DNA of 37,195 bases. Source: Chrysochromulina tobinii. Its lineage: Eukaryota > Haptophyta > Prymnesiales > Chrysochromulinaceae. This document shows positions 26,715-37,000 of this stretch, one piece after another (position 1 is the first letter of the stretch; every line of letters starts with the position of its first letter). The stretch covers positions 1-37,195 of the forward strand of contig JWZX01003113.1 of NCBI GenBank assembly GCA_001275005.1. The letters run 5' to 3'. The notes under the pieces were generated by a model. That model saw only the letters and a program-made list of their open reading frames with translations. It did no database searches and was not told where the DNA came from. A program made the position numbers and the translations under genes.

Positions 26715-27190
26715 ACCCTCCGAGACGACGCCGCGTCATTTTGTCGTTTTGAACGTGCCTTGCCTCCAAAGTGCAAAGACGACAGCGGAGATCAGGATCG
26801 GCATCGGGCCGCGGATGCTGAACTCACGAAAAGCAGCGCCAGACACGCACAGCATGATGACGCATACTTCACTGGCTCACACTTCATCAGCTCACAGGCA
26901 GCGAGCGCGGGGGGGCGGCAGCGAGGCAGTGGAAATCGACCAACGACAGCAGGTATTGGCGTTGCAGGGTGTTTTTGGCGTTTCAAGTCAGTTTCAAGGG
27001 CCAGGAACGGGCACGGGCACGTTCACAATCCCTGTCTGTCCCCTCCACGTTGTGTCTCCACGGGACCTGTGGTCGTGTTTCATCCGAGATGGCAATTTGA
27101 CGTGAACGTTCACAATCTACATTCACAGCCAAGGGACGTCCGCATTCTTCCTCTCACGCAGTATGTGTTTTGTCTCGTAAAGAGTTCGCC
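26715..27190. promoter_or_regulatory. Intergenic region upstream of the Ldh2-family gene
   Basis: A 476-bp region without a credible gene. It contains a 12-bp direct repeat ACGTTCACAATC at 27019-27030 and 27106-27117, a perfect palindrome GTGAACGTTCAC at 27102-27113 overlapping the second copy, and a third TTCACA at 27122-27127, 63 bp before the ATG. Confidence 0.45.
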
Positions 27191-28303
27191 ATGCGCGCCA
27201 CCGAGCGGGTGGCATTCATCATCGCGGCGCTACTCAGCCTGAAGACCGTCTGGCATCCGCTCCGCCTTTTCGGGCGAAGACAGCCTGAACAGCTCGTCAT
27301 CGTGCCCACGCCTCTTCTACTGTCTTGGACGGTCTCGACATTGGAGAAGGCAGGCCTTGCTACCAAAGCAGCCGACGTGGTGGCGCGCGCACTGGTGGCC
27401 GCACAGCGCGACGGGCGGGGCGCGCATGGGATGGCAAGGCTTCCGGCAATCGTGCGCTCGCTGCAGAATGGCGAGGTGGCAGGCAGTGCTCTGCCACGCA
27501 TCACGCGGATAAGGCCTGCACTGCTCCAGGTCGATGCCCAGAATGGGCTCGCCATGCCGGCCATCTCGCAGGCGCTGCCCGAGCTGGCCATCGCTGTGCG
27601 CCAGCATGGGATCGCAGCTCTGAGCGTGGTCGACGCACGCGGCATCGTCGGCGCACTGTGGGTGCCACTAGAAAGGATGGCGTCCGAGCATGGCATAGCG
27701 GTAGTTGCCTGCTGCAACAGCCCGGCCTTCGTCTGCCCGACAGGCGGGACAGCTCGCGTCTTTGGCACAAACCCGATCGCGTTCGCGTGGCCACGTCACG
27801 GGAAGCCGCCCCTGGTCGCCGATTTCGCGTGCTCCACCATCTCGCGGGGCGACATGCAGCACTTGGCCAGGCAGCGAAAGCCGCTGCCTACTGGCAGCGC
27901 GCTCGACCCATCTGGTAGGCCAACGACCGATGCGAGTGCGGGGCTCGCTGGCACGCAGCTTGCCTTTGGTGGGCACAAGGGCAGCGCGCTCGCGCTCCTC
28001 GTTGAACTCCTCTCCGCCTCTCTCATCGGGACCGAACTTGGCGTCGAAGGGGGTGCATCGAGCGAGGCGGGTGGCATGCGCCGTGGCCTCTTCTTTATTG
28101 GGCTGGATGTGGATGCGCATCACGGCGCCGCTCGTGAGAGCGCCGAACGCCTGTTCGCTGCCGTATTCGAGGCGGGCGGGCGGCTGCCCGGAGACGGCCG
28201 CTACGCACATCGTGCGCGTGGTAGCGGCGATGATGGGGGAATCGCCGTGGACGCACCGCTGCTCATCGAGTGCTTTGGCACGACAGAGTTGACTTTACTG
28301 TAA
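27191..28303 (+). CDS. Malate/L-lactate dehydrogenase family (Ldh_2) oxidoreductase
   Basis: A 370-aa NAD(P)-dependent oxidoreductase of the Ldh_2 fold, which is unrelated to classical LDH/MDH. The ATG is at 27191; the upstream frame reaches only a TTG. Residues 7-22 are hydrophobic (VAFIIAALLSLKTVWH), suggesting an anchor or organelle targeting absent from bacterial members. Family blocks are RDGRGAHGMARLP (His79 is the probable catalytic residue), VFGTNPIAFAWP (cofactor-binding GTNP), and GGHKGSALALLVELLSASLIG near the end. Members reduce 2-oxo acids such as pyruvate or oxaloacetate or oxidise ureidoglycolate; the substrate cannot be told from sequence here. Ends with TAA. Confidence 0.85.
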   Translation: MRATERVAFIIAALLSLKTVWHPLRLFGRRQPEQLVIVPTPLLLSWTVSTLEKAGLATKAADVVARALVAAQRDGRGAHGMARLPAIVRSLQNGEVAGSALPRITRIRPALLQVDAQNGLAMPAISQALPELAIAVRQHGIAALSVVDARGIVGALWVPLERMASEHGIAVVACCNSPAFVCPTGGTARVFGTNPIAFAWPRHGKPPLVADFACSTISRGDMQHLARQRKPLPTGSALDPSGRPTTDASAGLAGTQLAFGGHKGSALALLVELLSASLIGTELGVEGGASSEAGGMRRGLFFIGLDVDAHHGAARESAERLFAAVFEAGGRLPGDGRYAHRARGSGDDGGIAVDAPLLIECFGTTELTLL

Positions 28304-28659
28304 GTCGTAAGTGTCTCTAAGGGTGGTAGGAGGGCAGGAGGGCCATGATGAACACTTCCAAGTTTTCCGCACTTGCGTTGCCAACATCTCCATGAACATC
28401 TCCACGGGGCACGGGCCGCCGGCCAACGCCACATCCAGACTTCCTCGACGCGCGCCCAAACCATCCACAACGCATGCTCGGTGTCTCATATGGGGTCGTG
28501 TAAGGTGTGTGTATTCTGAGCGGGTTGTCGCGTCTGCCGCGTTTACGTTCACACTTGCGCTTGCGCGCCGCGGCGAGCTTTCACACAGCTTCTGCGGCGC
28601 GAGCGAGCGAGCGAGCGAAGAGCGAGCGAGCGAGCGAGCGAATCACCGCAAGCGCGAGG
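28304..28659. promoter_or_regulatory. Intergenic region and probable 5' leader of the proline-rich WD gene
   Basis: This 356-bp region has no gene. It carries TTCACA at 28548-28553 and 28580-28585, then a GCGA microsatellite (about 28599-28641) close to the ATG at 28660. Confidence 0.45.
28599..28641. repeat. (GCGA)n tetranucleotide repeat
   Basis: About ten GCGA units, interrupted once by AAGA, lie in the presumed 5' leader 18 bp before the ATG at 28660. Confidence 0.75.
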
Positions 28660-31600
28660 ATGCCTCTTGACCTCGCGCTCGAGTACGCGTCGCTGCATGC
28701 GCGTCTCGCGGCAATCGACGCCTATTTCCCAGGGGCGGACACCTCCTCAGAAACCGCGCAGGCACAACTCTCGGGTCGCAAGAGGCGCTGCGGAGACAGT
28801 GAGCCTCAGCAGGCCCCGTCCATCGGAGCTTTGCCCGCAGCTCCCGAAGAGCCCGCATCGTTACTGAGGTCTCCCACACCATCTCTCGCCCAGTCCGATG
28901 CTGTGCCACTAGCCTCGGGTCAGACCGAACCTGATGCTGCGCTGTCAGCTGAGCCAGCCGAGGCTGTGCCGCTTCGATTCGACGATGAGACAATGGCTGA
29001 GACTCCGCTCAAGGTGGGCGTCTGCGGCACACCCGGTGGCATCAGCACGCACTCTGGTGACGCCTATGCGCGCCTTGAGTCGTCAGGCGACGGCGCGGGA
29101 CCTGCCGCCGCCCCAACTGACGGTAACGTGATGGGCACTGGCAGTGCACATGGGTTTGCGGAGGATGTGGCCACGACGGCCCTTGCCGCCCAAGGGCCGC
29201 TGGCCGTGCCACCGCCACCGCTGCCTCCGCTTCAGCCATTGCAACCACAGCAACGCGTACCTCAGCCGCAGCCGCCTTCGCAGCTGCAGTCAAGGCCACC
29301 TCCGCTGCTGCAAGTGCCACCGCCTCTGCCGCAGCCACCCTCGCATCTGCCACCGCCTCCGCTGCCGCAGCCACCCTCGCATCTGCCACCGCCTCCGCTG
29401 CCGCAGCCGCCCTCGCATCTGCTAACGTCGGCCCAGCCACCTCTGCCTCCGCCTCCACTACCGCAGCCACACTTGGCACGGATTGCACCACCACCGCCGT
29501 TGCCACCGCTTCAGCCACTCCAGCCACCACAGCACCAGCCACCGCAGCCACCGCAGCCACCGCAGCCACCACCGCCGCCACCGCCGCTGCGCCAGCAAGT
29601 GTCGGCACCGATCCCGTGCGTGCTACCCGCCGCCCCGGCCCCGCACGCGGCGGCGGATGTGTCCAACACGGTGCCACTCGCGGCCTCGCACTCAAGCGAG
29701 CGGCTGCATGCATTGGTCACGCTACTCAAACACGAGCAAACCAGGCAAGCGCCGCCGGCGCGCTTGCCTCATGCGCCGCTCGCTGCGCGCAACGCGCGCC
29801 CCGCTGAGACGGCACGCGCCCCCGTGCTCGCATGCACGTGCCTGCCCGACGGGCGGGTGGCGTTACTCGAGCCGGATCGCATACTGCTATGGGAGTGTCA
29901 CACCTCTGACCCGTGCACACCCTGCTGGCGGCCGGCTCTCGCGCTCACCGTTCCGCGCGGAAGCCAGCTGCACACGCTCGCGGTGGCCGACAAAGCGATG
30001 GCCGCATCCACGCCACCGCCCTCACAGCCGGAGCCCATTTACGTCGCTGCATGCGGTACGATCGCTGGCAGCGTGGGCGTCGTGGTCGGCGCACCTGCAC
30101 GGCGTCCCAGCTTAGGTGGCCTTGGCGGCGGCCGCGGCGGTGGCCGTGGCGGCGCGGCCAGTAGCAGCAAGGCCGCCACCTACGAAGGTGCAGCGGTGTT
30201 CCGACTCGACGCGTTGAGCTCTATGCACGGGTGGGGCGCCCCCCGCCAATGCCGGCGCGGCTGCGGCTGCCGACCCTTGCCCTGCCGCCGCAGCCGCTGC
30301 GCTGCCCACGCTAGCACCGCGCGCCCTGCTGCAGTCGCCTGGCCCGTCCACGAGCGCTGCGCTACTGCTCGAGCCGCCAGGCCCCCTCTTGCCGGGGGAA
30401 GCCCCCAGCACCACCTTGGCGCTCGGTGGAGCCGACAGCCGCGTGCACCTGTGGCGGCTGAGCCACCCTGCGTCTGAAGAATGGCGCCCGCTGCAGACCC
30501 CTGCCGAGCGACCGGATGACGAGTACGATGCGGGGATCCGTGACTACGGCGCCGTGCTCACGCTGCGCCCACTGAGCGCCGAGTTCGGGCTCCTGCTAGG
30601 CGGGTACGCCTCGGGCGCGGCGCTCTGGCAAACGAGCGCGATCAACGGCTACAACTGCGGCGGCTTGATCAACTTTTTCGTGCGCCAGGAGCCGCTGCTG
30701 CCGATTCCCTCGTACGTAATCAGTGCACCGCTGGTGCTTGCTGAGCGGCTGCGGCTGCGGCCAGGCTCTGTCGATGAGGGCAGAGTCCACGGGGACGTGC
30801 GAGACGAAAGCGCAGGAGAGGAAATCCTCATTGGGGATGGCTCTGCCGCCGCCGCCGCTGCCACTGCCACCGCCGCTGCCACGTCGCAAGTTGCGTGCGT
30901 CGCGGCGCTCATCGTGGCCCTGCCTCCGCGGCCGCTGAAGCCATACCGCGACGAGATCGAAAACATACCTCGACGGTATCAGCTGCCCTGCCCGGCGAAT
31001 GAGGTGGGATACGTGCAGTGGGGCGGTCACCTGTCCTCTGGCAGCGTCATTGTCGCCACCGCCCTTGGCTGGCTGCACGAGACCGATCAGCACGCGGCCA
31101 CCGCCGGCACTGCCGCCCACGTGGAACTGCCGCGTGGCACTGCCGCCACCCGCGCGCCGCCGCCGCTTGCACGCCGCTTCGTGCTCACCAGCACGGCATC
31201 CATTCCGGTGGATGCCTACTATACAGGCGGCGACGGCGTGCTCGGAGGAGCTGCAGCCGGATGGACTGGTGACACAACGCTGCGCGCGCCAGTGGAGGAC
31301 GAGAGTGCACCCCTCGTGTGCTTGGCTACTGACGGTGCGGTAATGGCGGCTGTCAGTGTGAGCGGCTGCGTGCACGTGTGGTCGGCTCGGCTGGCACACC
31401 ATCTCGTGACGCTAAGGCCGCCGCCGCCGCCATCGCTCGCCTCGCCTCTTAAGTCCACGCCGCCTCCCTTCGTCGCCGTCCTGCCTGCTGTGTCGATTCT
31501 CATGGCCAACTCGCAATGCGCAGGGAGCAGCCGGCGCCAGTCCATCGGCGCCATCCACAGCGCTGCCACCACCACCGCCGCCGGGGCCCTCAACGGGGGC

Positions 31601-32050
31601 GGCTGCACGCTCGTTATCTTCCTAGGGGCAGAGAGCGCGCCTCTCTGTTGGACGCTGGGTTGGCCTGCGAGCGGCGCCCTCGTGCCAGGACCCTCCGAGG
31701 ACTCCGCCGAGGCTGCTGTAATTGACGCACTGGCTGCGGAGGACGCTGCTGCAATGCGCGCTGCTCAGGATGTAGCCGCCATGAACATCTCCTCAGGCGG
31801 CGCACCTGTGAACATCTCCAGTGGCGGCGCACAAGGCAATGCTCTCGATCCGGGTGATGTGCCGAGACTGATGGAGAGATGCGCCGACGCCGGAGCGGCG
31901 CAAGGAGACGAGGTACCGGCGAGGAGGGTGGGGCAAGAGCAGTTTGCTCTGCAGTGGGATGGCGGCGGCCGTTCGCAATCGCTGGGAGGCTTCTCGGAGC
32001 TGGAGAATTTGATCCAGGCCGTCTCGGCCTCGCACCAGATGGTTGCTTAA
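28660..32050 (+). CDS. Proline-rich WD40-like protein, probable two exons
   Basis: Starts at the ATG at 28660 (MPLDLALEYASLHARLAAIDAYFPG, a short amphipathic helix). A disordered Ser/Pro/Ala region and a long Pro/Leu/Gln tract with near-identical 12-residue units follow. From about nt 29820 WD-like blades appear: VLACTCLPDGRVALLEPDRILLWEC, IYVAACGTIAGSVGVVVG, then in another frame TTLALGGADSRVHLWRLS, LLLGGYASGAALWQTS and VMAAVSVSGCVHVWSARL. A frame change near 30190-30355 must be bridged. The best candidates are an intron at 30188-30293 (donor AAG|GTGCAG, acceptor CCGCAG|CC, 106 nt, giving 1094 aa) or at 30231-30354 (124 nt, giving 1088 aa). A single-base error is the alternative. The function is unknown; a scaffold role is likely. 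It ends with TAA. Confidence 0.65.
29305..29420 (+). repeat. 36-bp tandem repeat encoding PPPPLPQPPSHL
   Basis: Three near-identical copies lie inside the proline-rich coding region. They are almost identical in DNA as well as protein, which suggests recent slippage. Confidence 0.7.
30188..30293 (+). other. Candidate intron in the proline-rich WD gene
   Basis: 106 nt, phase 1, donor GTGCAG like the GTGC donors of the gp78-like gene, and a pyrimidine-rich acceptor. The alternative 30231-30354 keeps the strand-like segment AAVFRLDAL in the protein. The choice is open. Confidence 0.4.
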
Positions 32051-32509
32051 ATGCTTGAACACGAGAGAGTTTACAGGTGCTGGATCAATGGGTTCCTTTG
32101 CTGCTCTTGTGCTTGACAGTTAGCTGTGCTGGTCGTCGCCGGTCGTTTGTGTGCGGTGTAAGCGTTTGCGTGTGCGATCAATTAAGGGGGCGGAGTTGAC
32201 CGGCTCAACGCAATTGCGGGCAATTCACAATCGACACTCGCCCTTTTCACACGCTGAGTGTGCCTGTATGGCTCTCAATAGATTTCATCTTCCGACGAGT
32301 CAGAACATCAAAACCTCAAAACTCACACTTTCCGACGACGACAACCTCAACGAACCCCAAATCTATCCCACTGGAGGCCCACGCCGCTCCTCAACACCTA
32401 ACCTGCGTGCCCTCCTAGTTCCGAGTTGGCGGTACATGTATTCACAGCCCATTCACACTAACTGGACCTGACTTGACTTGACTTGACTTGACTTGGTTTA
32501 CTGTTCTCG
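32051..32509. promoter_or_regulatory. Intergenic region upstream of the LRR gene
   Basis: This 459-bp region has no gene. TTCACA occurs at 32224-32229, 32246-32251, 32441-32446 and 32452-32457. A pentamer repeat (ACTTG, five copies, 32471-32495) ends 14 bp before the ATG. Confidence 0.45.
32471..32495. repeat. (ACTTG)5 microsatellite
   Basis: Five perfect ACTTG copies lie in the presumed 5' leader just upstream of the LRR-protein ATG. Confidence 0.85.
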
Positions 32510-33607
32510 ATGACGGCCACATTCGTAGCCGTCGCTGCTGAGCGTGCGGCCGACTGCATGCGAGGTTATCGCCGCGGTGTCCAGTCTTCGGCGAGCGACA
32601 CCCATCCGCGGGTCGGCACCAATGTGATCCTACACTCGCTGAGCGCGCGCGCTGATCTGAATGGGCTCCTCGGCACCGTCGCCGCTCCGATAGATATTGC
32701 CAGCAAACGAATTGCTGTCAGCCTGCCGCCCAACATAATGAAGCATCCCCTTATGGTCAAGCCGCAAAACATGTCGCGCGTTGGCGAGCCTGCGGACATT
32801 GTTAATTTGGTGGCGGCCGAGCATCAAACTGAGGTGCGTGAGCGCCTTATCGCTGTGAGCGACGGTACTTCCACAGTGCTCGACCTTGAGCACACCGATC
32901 TAAAGCTCGTCCCAGCGGCCATCGGCGTGCTGGGCGCGCGCGTCGAGATTATGGTGCTTGCCGGCAACGATCAAGTGACGTCGTTGCCGCCGGCTATTGC
33001 AGCGCTGCAATCGCTGCGGCTGCTCGACGTGGATGGGTGCCGTCTGAGTGCGCTGCCCGCCTCGCTCTGCTTCCTGTCATCGCTGCAGTCGCTATATGCC
33101 AACGACAATCGGCTGACGAGCCTGCCCGGGTCCTTCGGCCATTTACGATCGTTGCGCGAGCTCCGACTTTCAGGCAATGCGCTTGGTGGGACAGAGGATC
33201 CAATCGCACCCATCGCGCGATTACCTTCGCTCTCGGTGCTCTGGCTCGCCCGGAACGCGCTCACCTCGCTGCCGACGAGCGTGTGCACACTCGGCCGGCT
33301 CAAGGAGCTCGACCTCGATGGCAACGCGCTGGAGGAGCTACCGGCCGCTCTGCTCAGCGGCATGCGCCAGCTCGAAGAGCTCACACTTGAGGGCAACCCG
33401 CTCGAATGGCCGCCCGCCGCGATGGCAAAGCTAGGGCTGGCGGCGATGCGAACCTGGCACGCCGCGCACGCTCGGCCCGAGCAGGCGCTGCCGCGAGAGA
33501 TTCCGTATGGGCATGAGCCAGAAGACAGCATGCACGCCCCCTCCGGCGTGAAGGGATTTCGGACAAACGCCGCGGGCGGCGAATTCATCTTCCCAGGGCC
33601 GTTCTGA
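32510..33607 (+). CDS. SH3-like + leucine-rich-repeat protein
   Basis: A 365-aa protein starting at the ATG at 32510. Residues about 34-90 (VGTNVILHSLSARADLNGLLGTV, then RIAVSLP, then MVKPQNM) match a small SH3-like/beta-barrel module common in algal proteins, with the pattern GxxVxLHxLxxxxxLNGxxGxV...VxVxL...VKPxNL. Eight LRRs of the LxxLPxxI plant/Shoc2-like type follow, from about 122 to 310: LDLEHTDLKLVPAAIGVL, LLDVDGCRLSALPASLCFL, LYANDNRLTSLPGSFGHL, LWLARNALTSLPTSVCTL, LDLDGNALEELPAALL. The C-terminal 55 residues are non-repeat and end GGEFIFPGPF. LRR solenoids bind proteins, often in signalling; the partner is unknown. There is no signal peptide, so it is probably cytosolic. Confidence 0.88.
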   Translation: MTATFVAVAAERAADCMRGYRRGVQSSASDTHPRVGTNVILHSLSARADLNGLLGTVAAPIDIASKRIAVSLPPNIMKHPLMVKPQNMSRVGEPADIVNLVAAEHQTEVRERLIAVSDGTSTVLDLEHTDLKLVPAAIGVLGARVEIMVLAGNDQVTSLPPAIAALQSLRLLDVDGCRLSALPASLCFLSSLQSLYANDNRLTSLPGSFGHLRSLRELRLSGNALGGTEDPIAPIARLPSLSVLWLARNALTSLPTSVCTLGRLKELDLDGNALEELPAALLSGMRQLEELTLEGNPLEWPPAAMAKLGLAAMRTWHAAHARPEQALPREIPYGHEPEDSMHAPSGVKGFRTNAAGGEFIFPGPF

Positions 33608-34003
33608 TGTGATTCTCGCAAATACACGACACGACGTAGCCTAAAGTTTAGCGACTGGCCCACTGGCACACATTGTCACACACCGGCACCAAACCGGCAC
33701 CACACAATGGCACACACGGGCACACTACCAAACGTTAGGAGTAGTTGGTAGTTCGCTCGGGCAGTAACGAGTAAGCCCTTGCGGCTGGCACGTGGCAGTG
33801 GCACAAGCGCACAACAGCACTAATGAAACGGGCTCCGTCCCGCAAGACCATGGCCCGAACCATAGCTCGAGAGTCGCACACACTGTGGCACACACTGGCA
33901 CACACTGGCACACACTGGCATACTTGCACACTAGCCTTCGACGCGTGGTTCTAGGGCTGCTGGAAGATGACGTACTCACTCTTCCTGTGAGCGGCACTGC
34001 CCA
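33608..34003. other. Convergent intergenic region with GGCACACAC repeats
   Basis: About 400 bp lie between the stops of the LRR gene (+) and the kinase gene (-). It is rich in degenerate GGCACACA/CCGGCACCA units (33660-33725) and contains a perfect 10-bp tandem repeat at 33891-33920. No gene is seen. Confidence 0.6.
33886..33920. repeat. 10-bp tandem repeat (CACACTGGCA)
   Basis: Three perfect copies (33891-33920) preceded by a half copy, with degenerate relatives about 200 bp away, between two convergent gene ends. Confidence 0.8.
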
Positions 34004-37000
34004 TCACAAGTGGAAGGTGGGGCTGTTGCCGTCGAAGGTGCGGCTGCTGTCGAAGGTGCTGCTCGAAGCCACGTCCTTGCTCGCATCGTACGTGCTGGTG
34101 AACACATCGTCGCCTCCAGCGCGAGGGGATGGCACCGAGGAGAGTCGAGCAGAGTCGCAGCCGGCGCGGCGCAAGGTCATTCTACCGGGCCGTTCGAAAG
34201 TCGCTTGCATATCAAGTGACAGATCGCGCGCGAAGGAGTCACTACGACGCACAAGTTGGCGGCCTAGGGGGGTGTTGCAGCTCCCCCGTGAGGTCACCGA
34301 ACGCGCCGAATCCAAGCGCGGGGATGCCTCAGAGCCCTCATCGCCCTCGGTGCCCTTGGCAGACGCACGCAAAGGCAGGAGGCCTGCTGGGGCGCGGCTT
34401 GTCTTGCTGCGAGGCTCCGACAACGAACCCGTCGTGACATCGAACGTGCCGGTGAGGTCGCCCTCGTCGTCCTCAATGCGCTTGGCACGCATGCTCATCT
34501 TTGCCTTCAGCCCGGCCTTCTCAGAGAGGCTGCGTGTGAGCTTGGCCTCGGGGTGCTGCGTGACGCAGGGCGTCTTCGACGACCGTGGGAGATTGAGCGC
34601 CAGATCGATCGAGAGGGTCATGTCCATCGTCTGGGTCAAGGTGGGGCTGCTGCCGTCAAAAGTGCTAGTCGAAGCCTTGTTGGCGTCAAAGGTGCTAGTC
34701 GAAGCCTTGTTGGCGTCAAAGGTGCTGGTCGAAGCCTTGTTGGCGTCATAGGTGCTGGTCGATGCCTTGTTGGCGTCAAAAGTGCTAGTCGAAGCCTTGT
34801 TGGCGTCACAGGTGCTGGTCGAAGCGGCGCCGTCAAAGGTGGCGTCGTAAGTGCTGACGAAGGCGGCGGCCGAGCCATTCCACGACAAACCGGCAGCTGA
34901 AGGGTTTTGCTTCGAGAGTCGCCGGAACTTGGAGCTGCTGGACACGCGAGGCGAGGGGGTGGCGTCGGCACGAGGGCTGAGCGCGAGCGACCCGCCGAGG
35001 CTGCTCTTGGAGGCGTCGTACGTGCCATGCGAGGCGTCGTACGTGCCCCGGCTGTCGACGGCGACAGGCGCGCGCGCCACCCCGCGCTGGAGTCGCACGA
35101 GCGGGCGCATGTCGCGCGCGCCCTTGAGGATGCTTTTTTGGACAACGGGCGACGCGATTGCACCCGCGATCGCCGGCATGTCTGGCCGCTGCTTCGGGTC
35201 GCTCTGGCAGCACTGCTTGGCGAGGGCGAGGATGCTGGGAGGGCACTTGTACTCGCGCCGATCGGTGTCATCGAGGAGCACCTGCACCGGAGAGACGTCG
35301 CCGCGCTGCACCACGCGCACGATGTCCATGGCGGTCTTGCACTTGAGCCCATAGTACGGCGGGCGCAGCGTCGCCATGTGCACGATCAGGCACCCAAACG
35401 ACCACACGTCGAGCGCCGCCGAGTGGGCCTCGCCACGCGCCACCTCGGGCGCCATGTACGGCGGCGTGCCATGGATCCCCTCGCCCTCGGCGGCCGAGCC
35501 GGGCTTGCCCTTGGCGGACGAGCCGAAGTCGGCCACCTTGGCCACCCACGAGTCCGAGAGCAGCACGTTGCCTGGCTTCAGGTCACGGTGGAGCAGGTTG
35601 TTGAAGTGCAGGTACGCGACGCCCTTGGCCACGTCGCTCGCGATCGAGAGAAGCGAGGCGCGCCACGTGCGGTGCTCCGCGTACCCGCTGCTTTGGTGCA
35701 GGAACTCGGAAAGCGAGATCTCGAGCAGCTCGAGCACGATGCCCACGCGCTGCACGTTGTCGGTGGCGATGCCGAGCATGAGCACCACGTTCGGGTGGCG
35801 CAGGCCCATCATGGTGTCGTGCTCCTGCAGCATGTCGGCCAGCAGCGCCGCCGAAGACTCCCTGTCCTCGCGCAGCTGCTTGACCGCGCAAGGCGTCGCA
35901 TTGAACGAGCACGCGTGCACGGTGCCAAAGGTGCCCTCGCCCAGCTTCTCGAGGAGCTCGAGGTCCTTCCATGGGATGGGCTCGATCTTGCTCGACTTGG
36001 TCGCCTGAATGATCATCTGGTTGAGCGCCACCGCCTTGGCCGCCCCTCGAGGAGTCAGGTCGCTTGGCATCGACGAGAGCAAATTGTTCTTTGATGGGTT
36101 GTGCTCATCGAAGGTCGCCGAGGCGAAGGCGGCCGAGGCGAAGGCGGGCGCGACAGGTTTGTCCTTCTTCACAAAGTCGATGGTAGCCTCGGCTTCCAGA
36201 TCCCTGGCGGGTCGGGCGGCGGCATCCGCCTGTCTGACGGGTCGGGCGGCCTTCACAAGGTCGAACTCCTCGCCCAGCGCGATGCCGTGGGTGGCCGCCC
36301 CTCTCTCGTCGGCAGTTCTCGAGCTCGTACTCGCGCCGGAGCCCACCTGTGCTCGCGATCTGCCGAAGGCACGGTGGGTGTTGCCGGCGCGGCCGACCGA
36401 CTTGGCCCGGCTGCGCCGGCAACGGATGACCAGCAGTATGGCTGCGATGCCGCCCAGAAGCGAACCAGCCCCGACGGCGATCAGCACTGTAAGCATGGTG
36501 CTGTTGCCGGCATCGGGCACGGAGAGCCCGGCGCTCATAGCGGGGGGGATGATCGTAAGCACAGTCCGAGAGGTGATGGTTGGCGCGGACGTCACCGTGA
36601 GCCCAAGTACAGAGCTCGCCGCGGACGCGTCCGAAAACATGGTCGCCGCCATGTTTTCTTCGATGGTGGTGCTCGCGCTCGCAGACGGCGTGGTGATGAT
36701 GATGTCGATCCGTGTGGACGCGGCGCTGGCTGCCACGGTGACATTGCCCGGGTCCACGCCCGCAGCGTCCGCGACCGAGGTCGAGATGTTGTTCCGCACG
36801 GCCGACGTGAAGGTCTCGATCGGCTCCGCGGCGACGAAGCTGATTGCCACCTGGTACGTTGTCGTTGTGATCGACCCAGGCGCTGCCGGAGACGGTGGAG
36901 ACTGCGGCGAGGGCGGCGGTGACGGCTGCTCGGGGCACTCTGCGAGAATCGAGTTGTAGGCATCGACGTAGCAGGCGCGGCAGCTGGTATAGCCACCAGC

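Noticed and set aside
34907-36094. 395-codon open frame antisense to the kinase domain
   Set aside because: It overlaps the intact kinase catalytic motifs on the opposite strand and shows no domain of its own.
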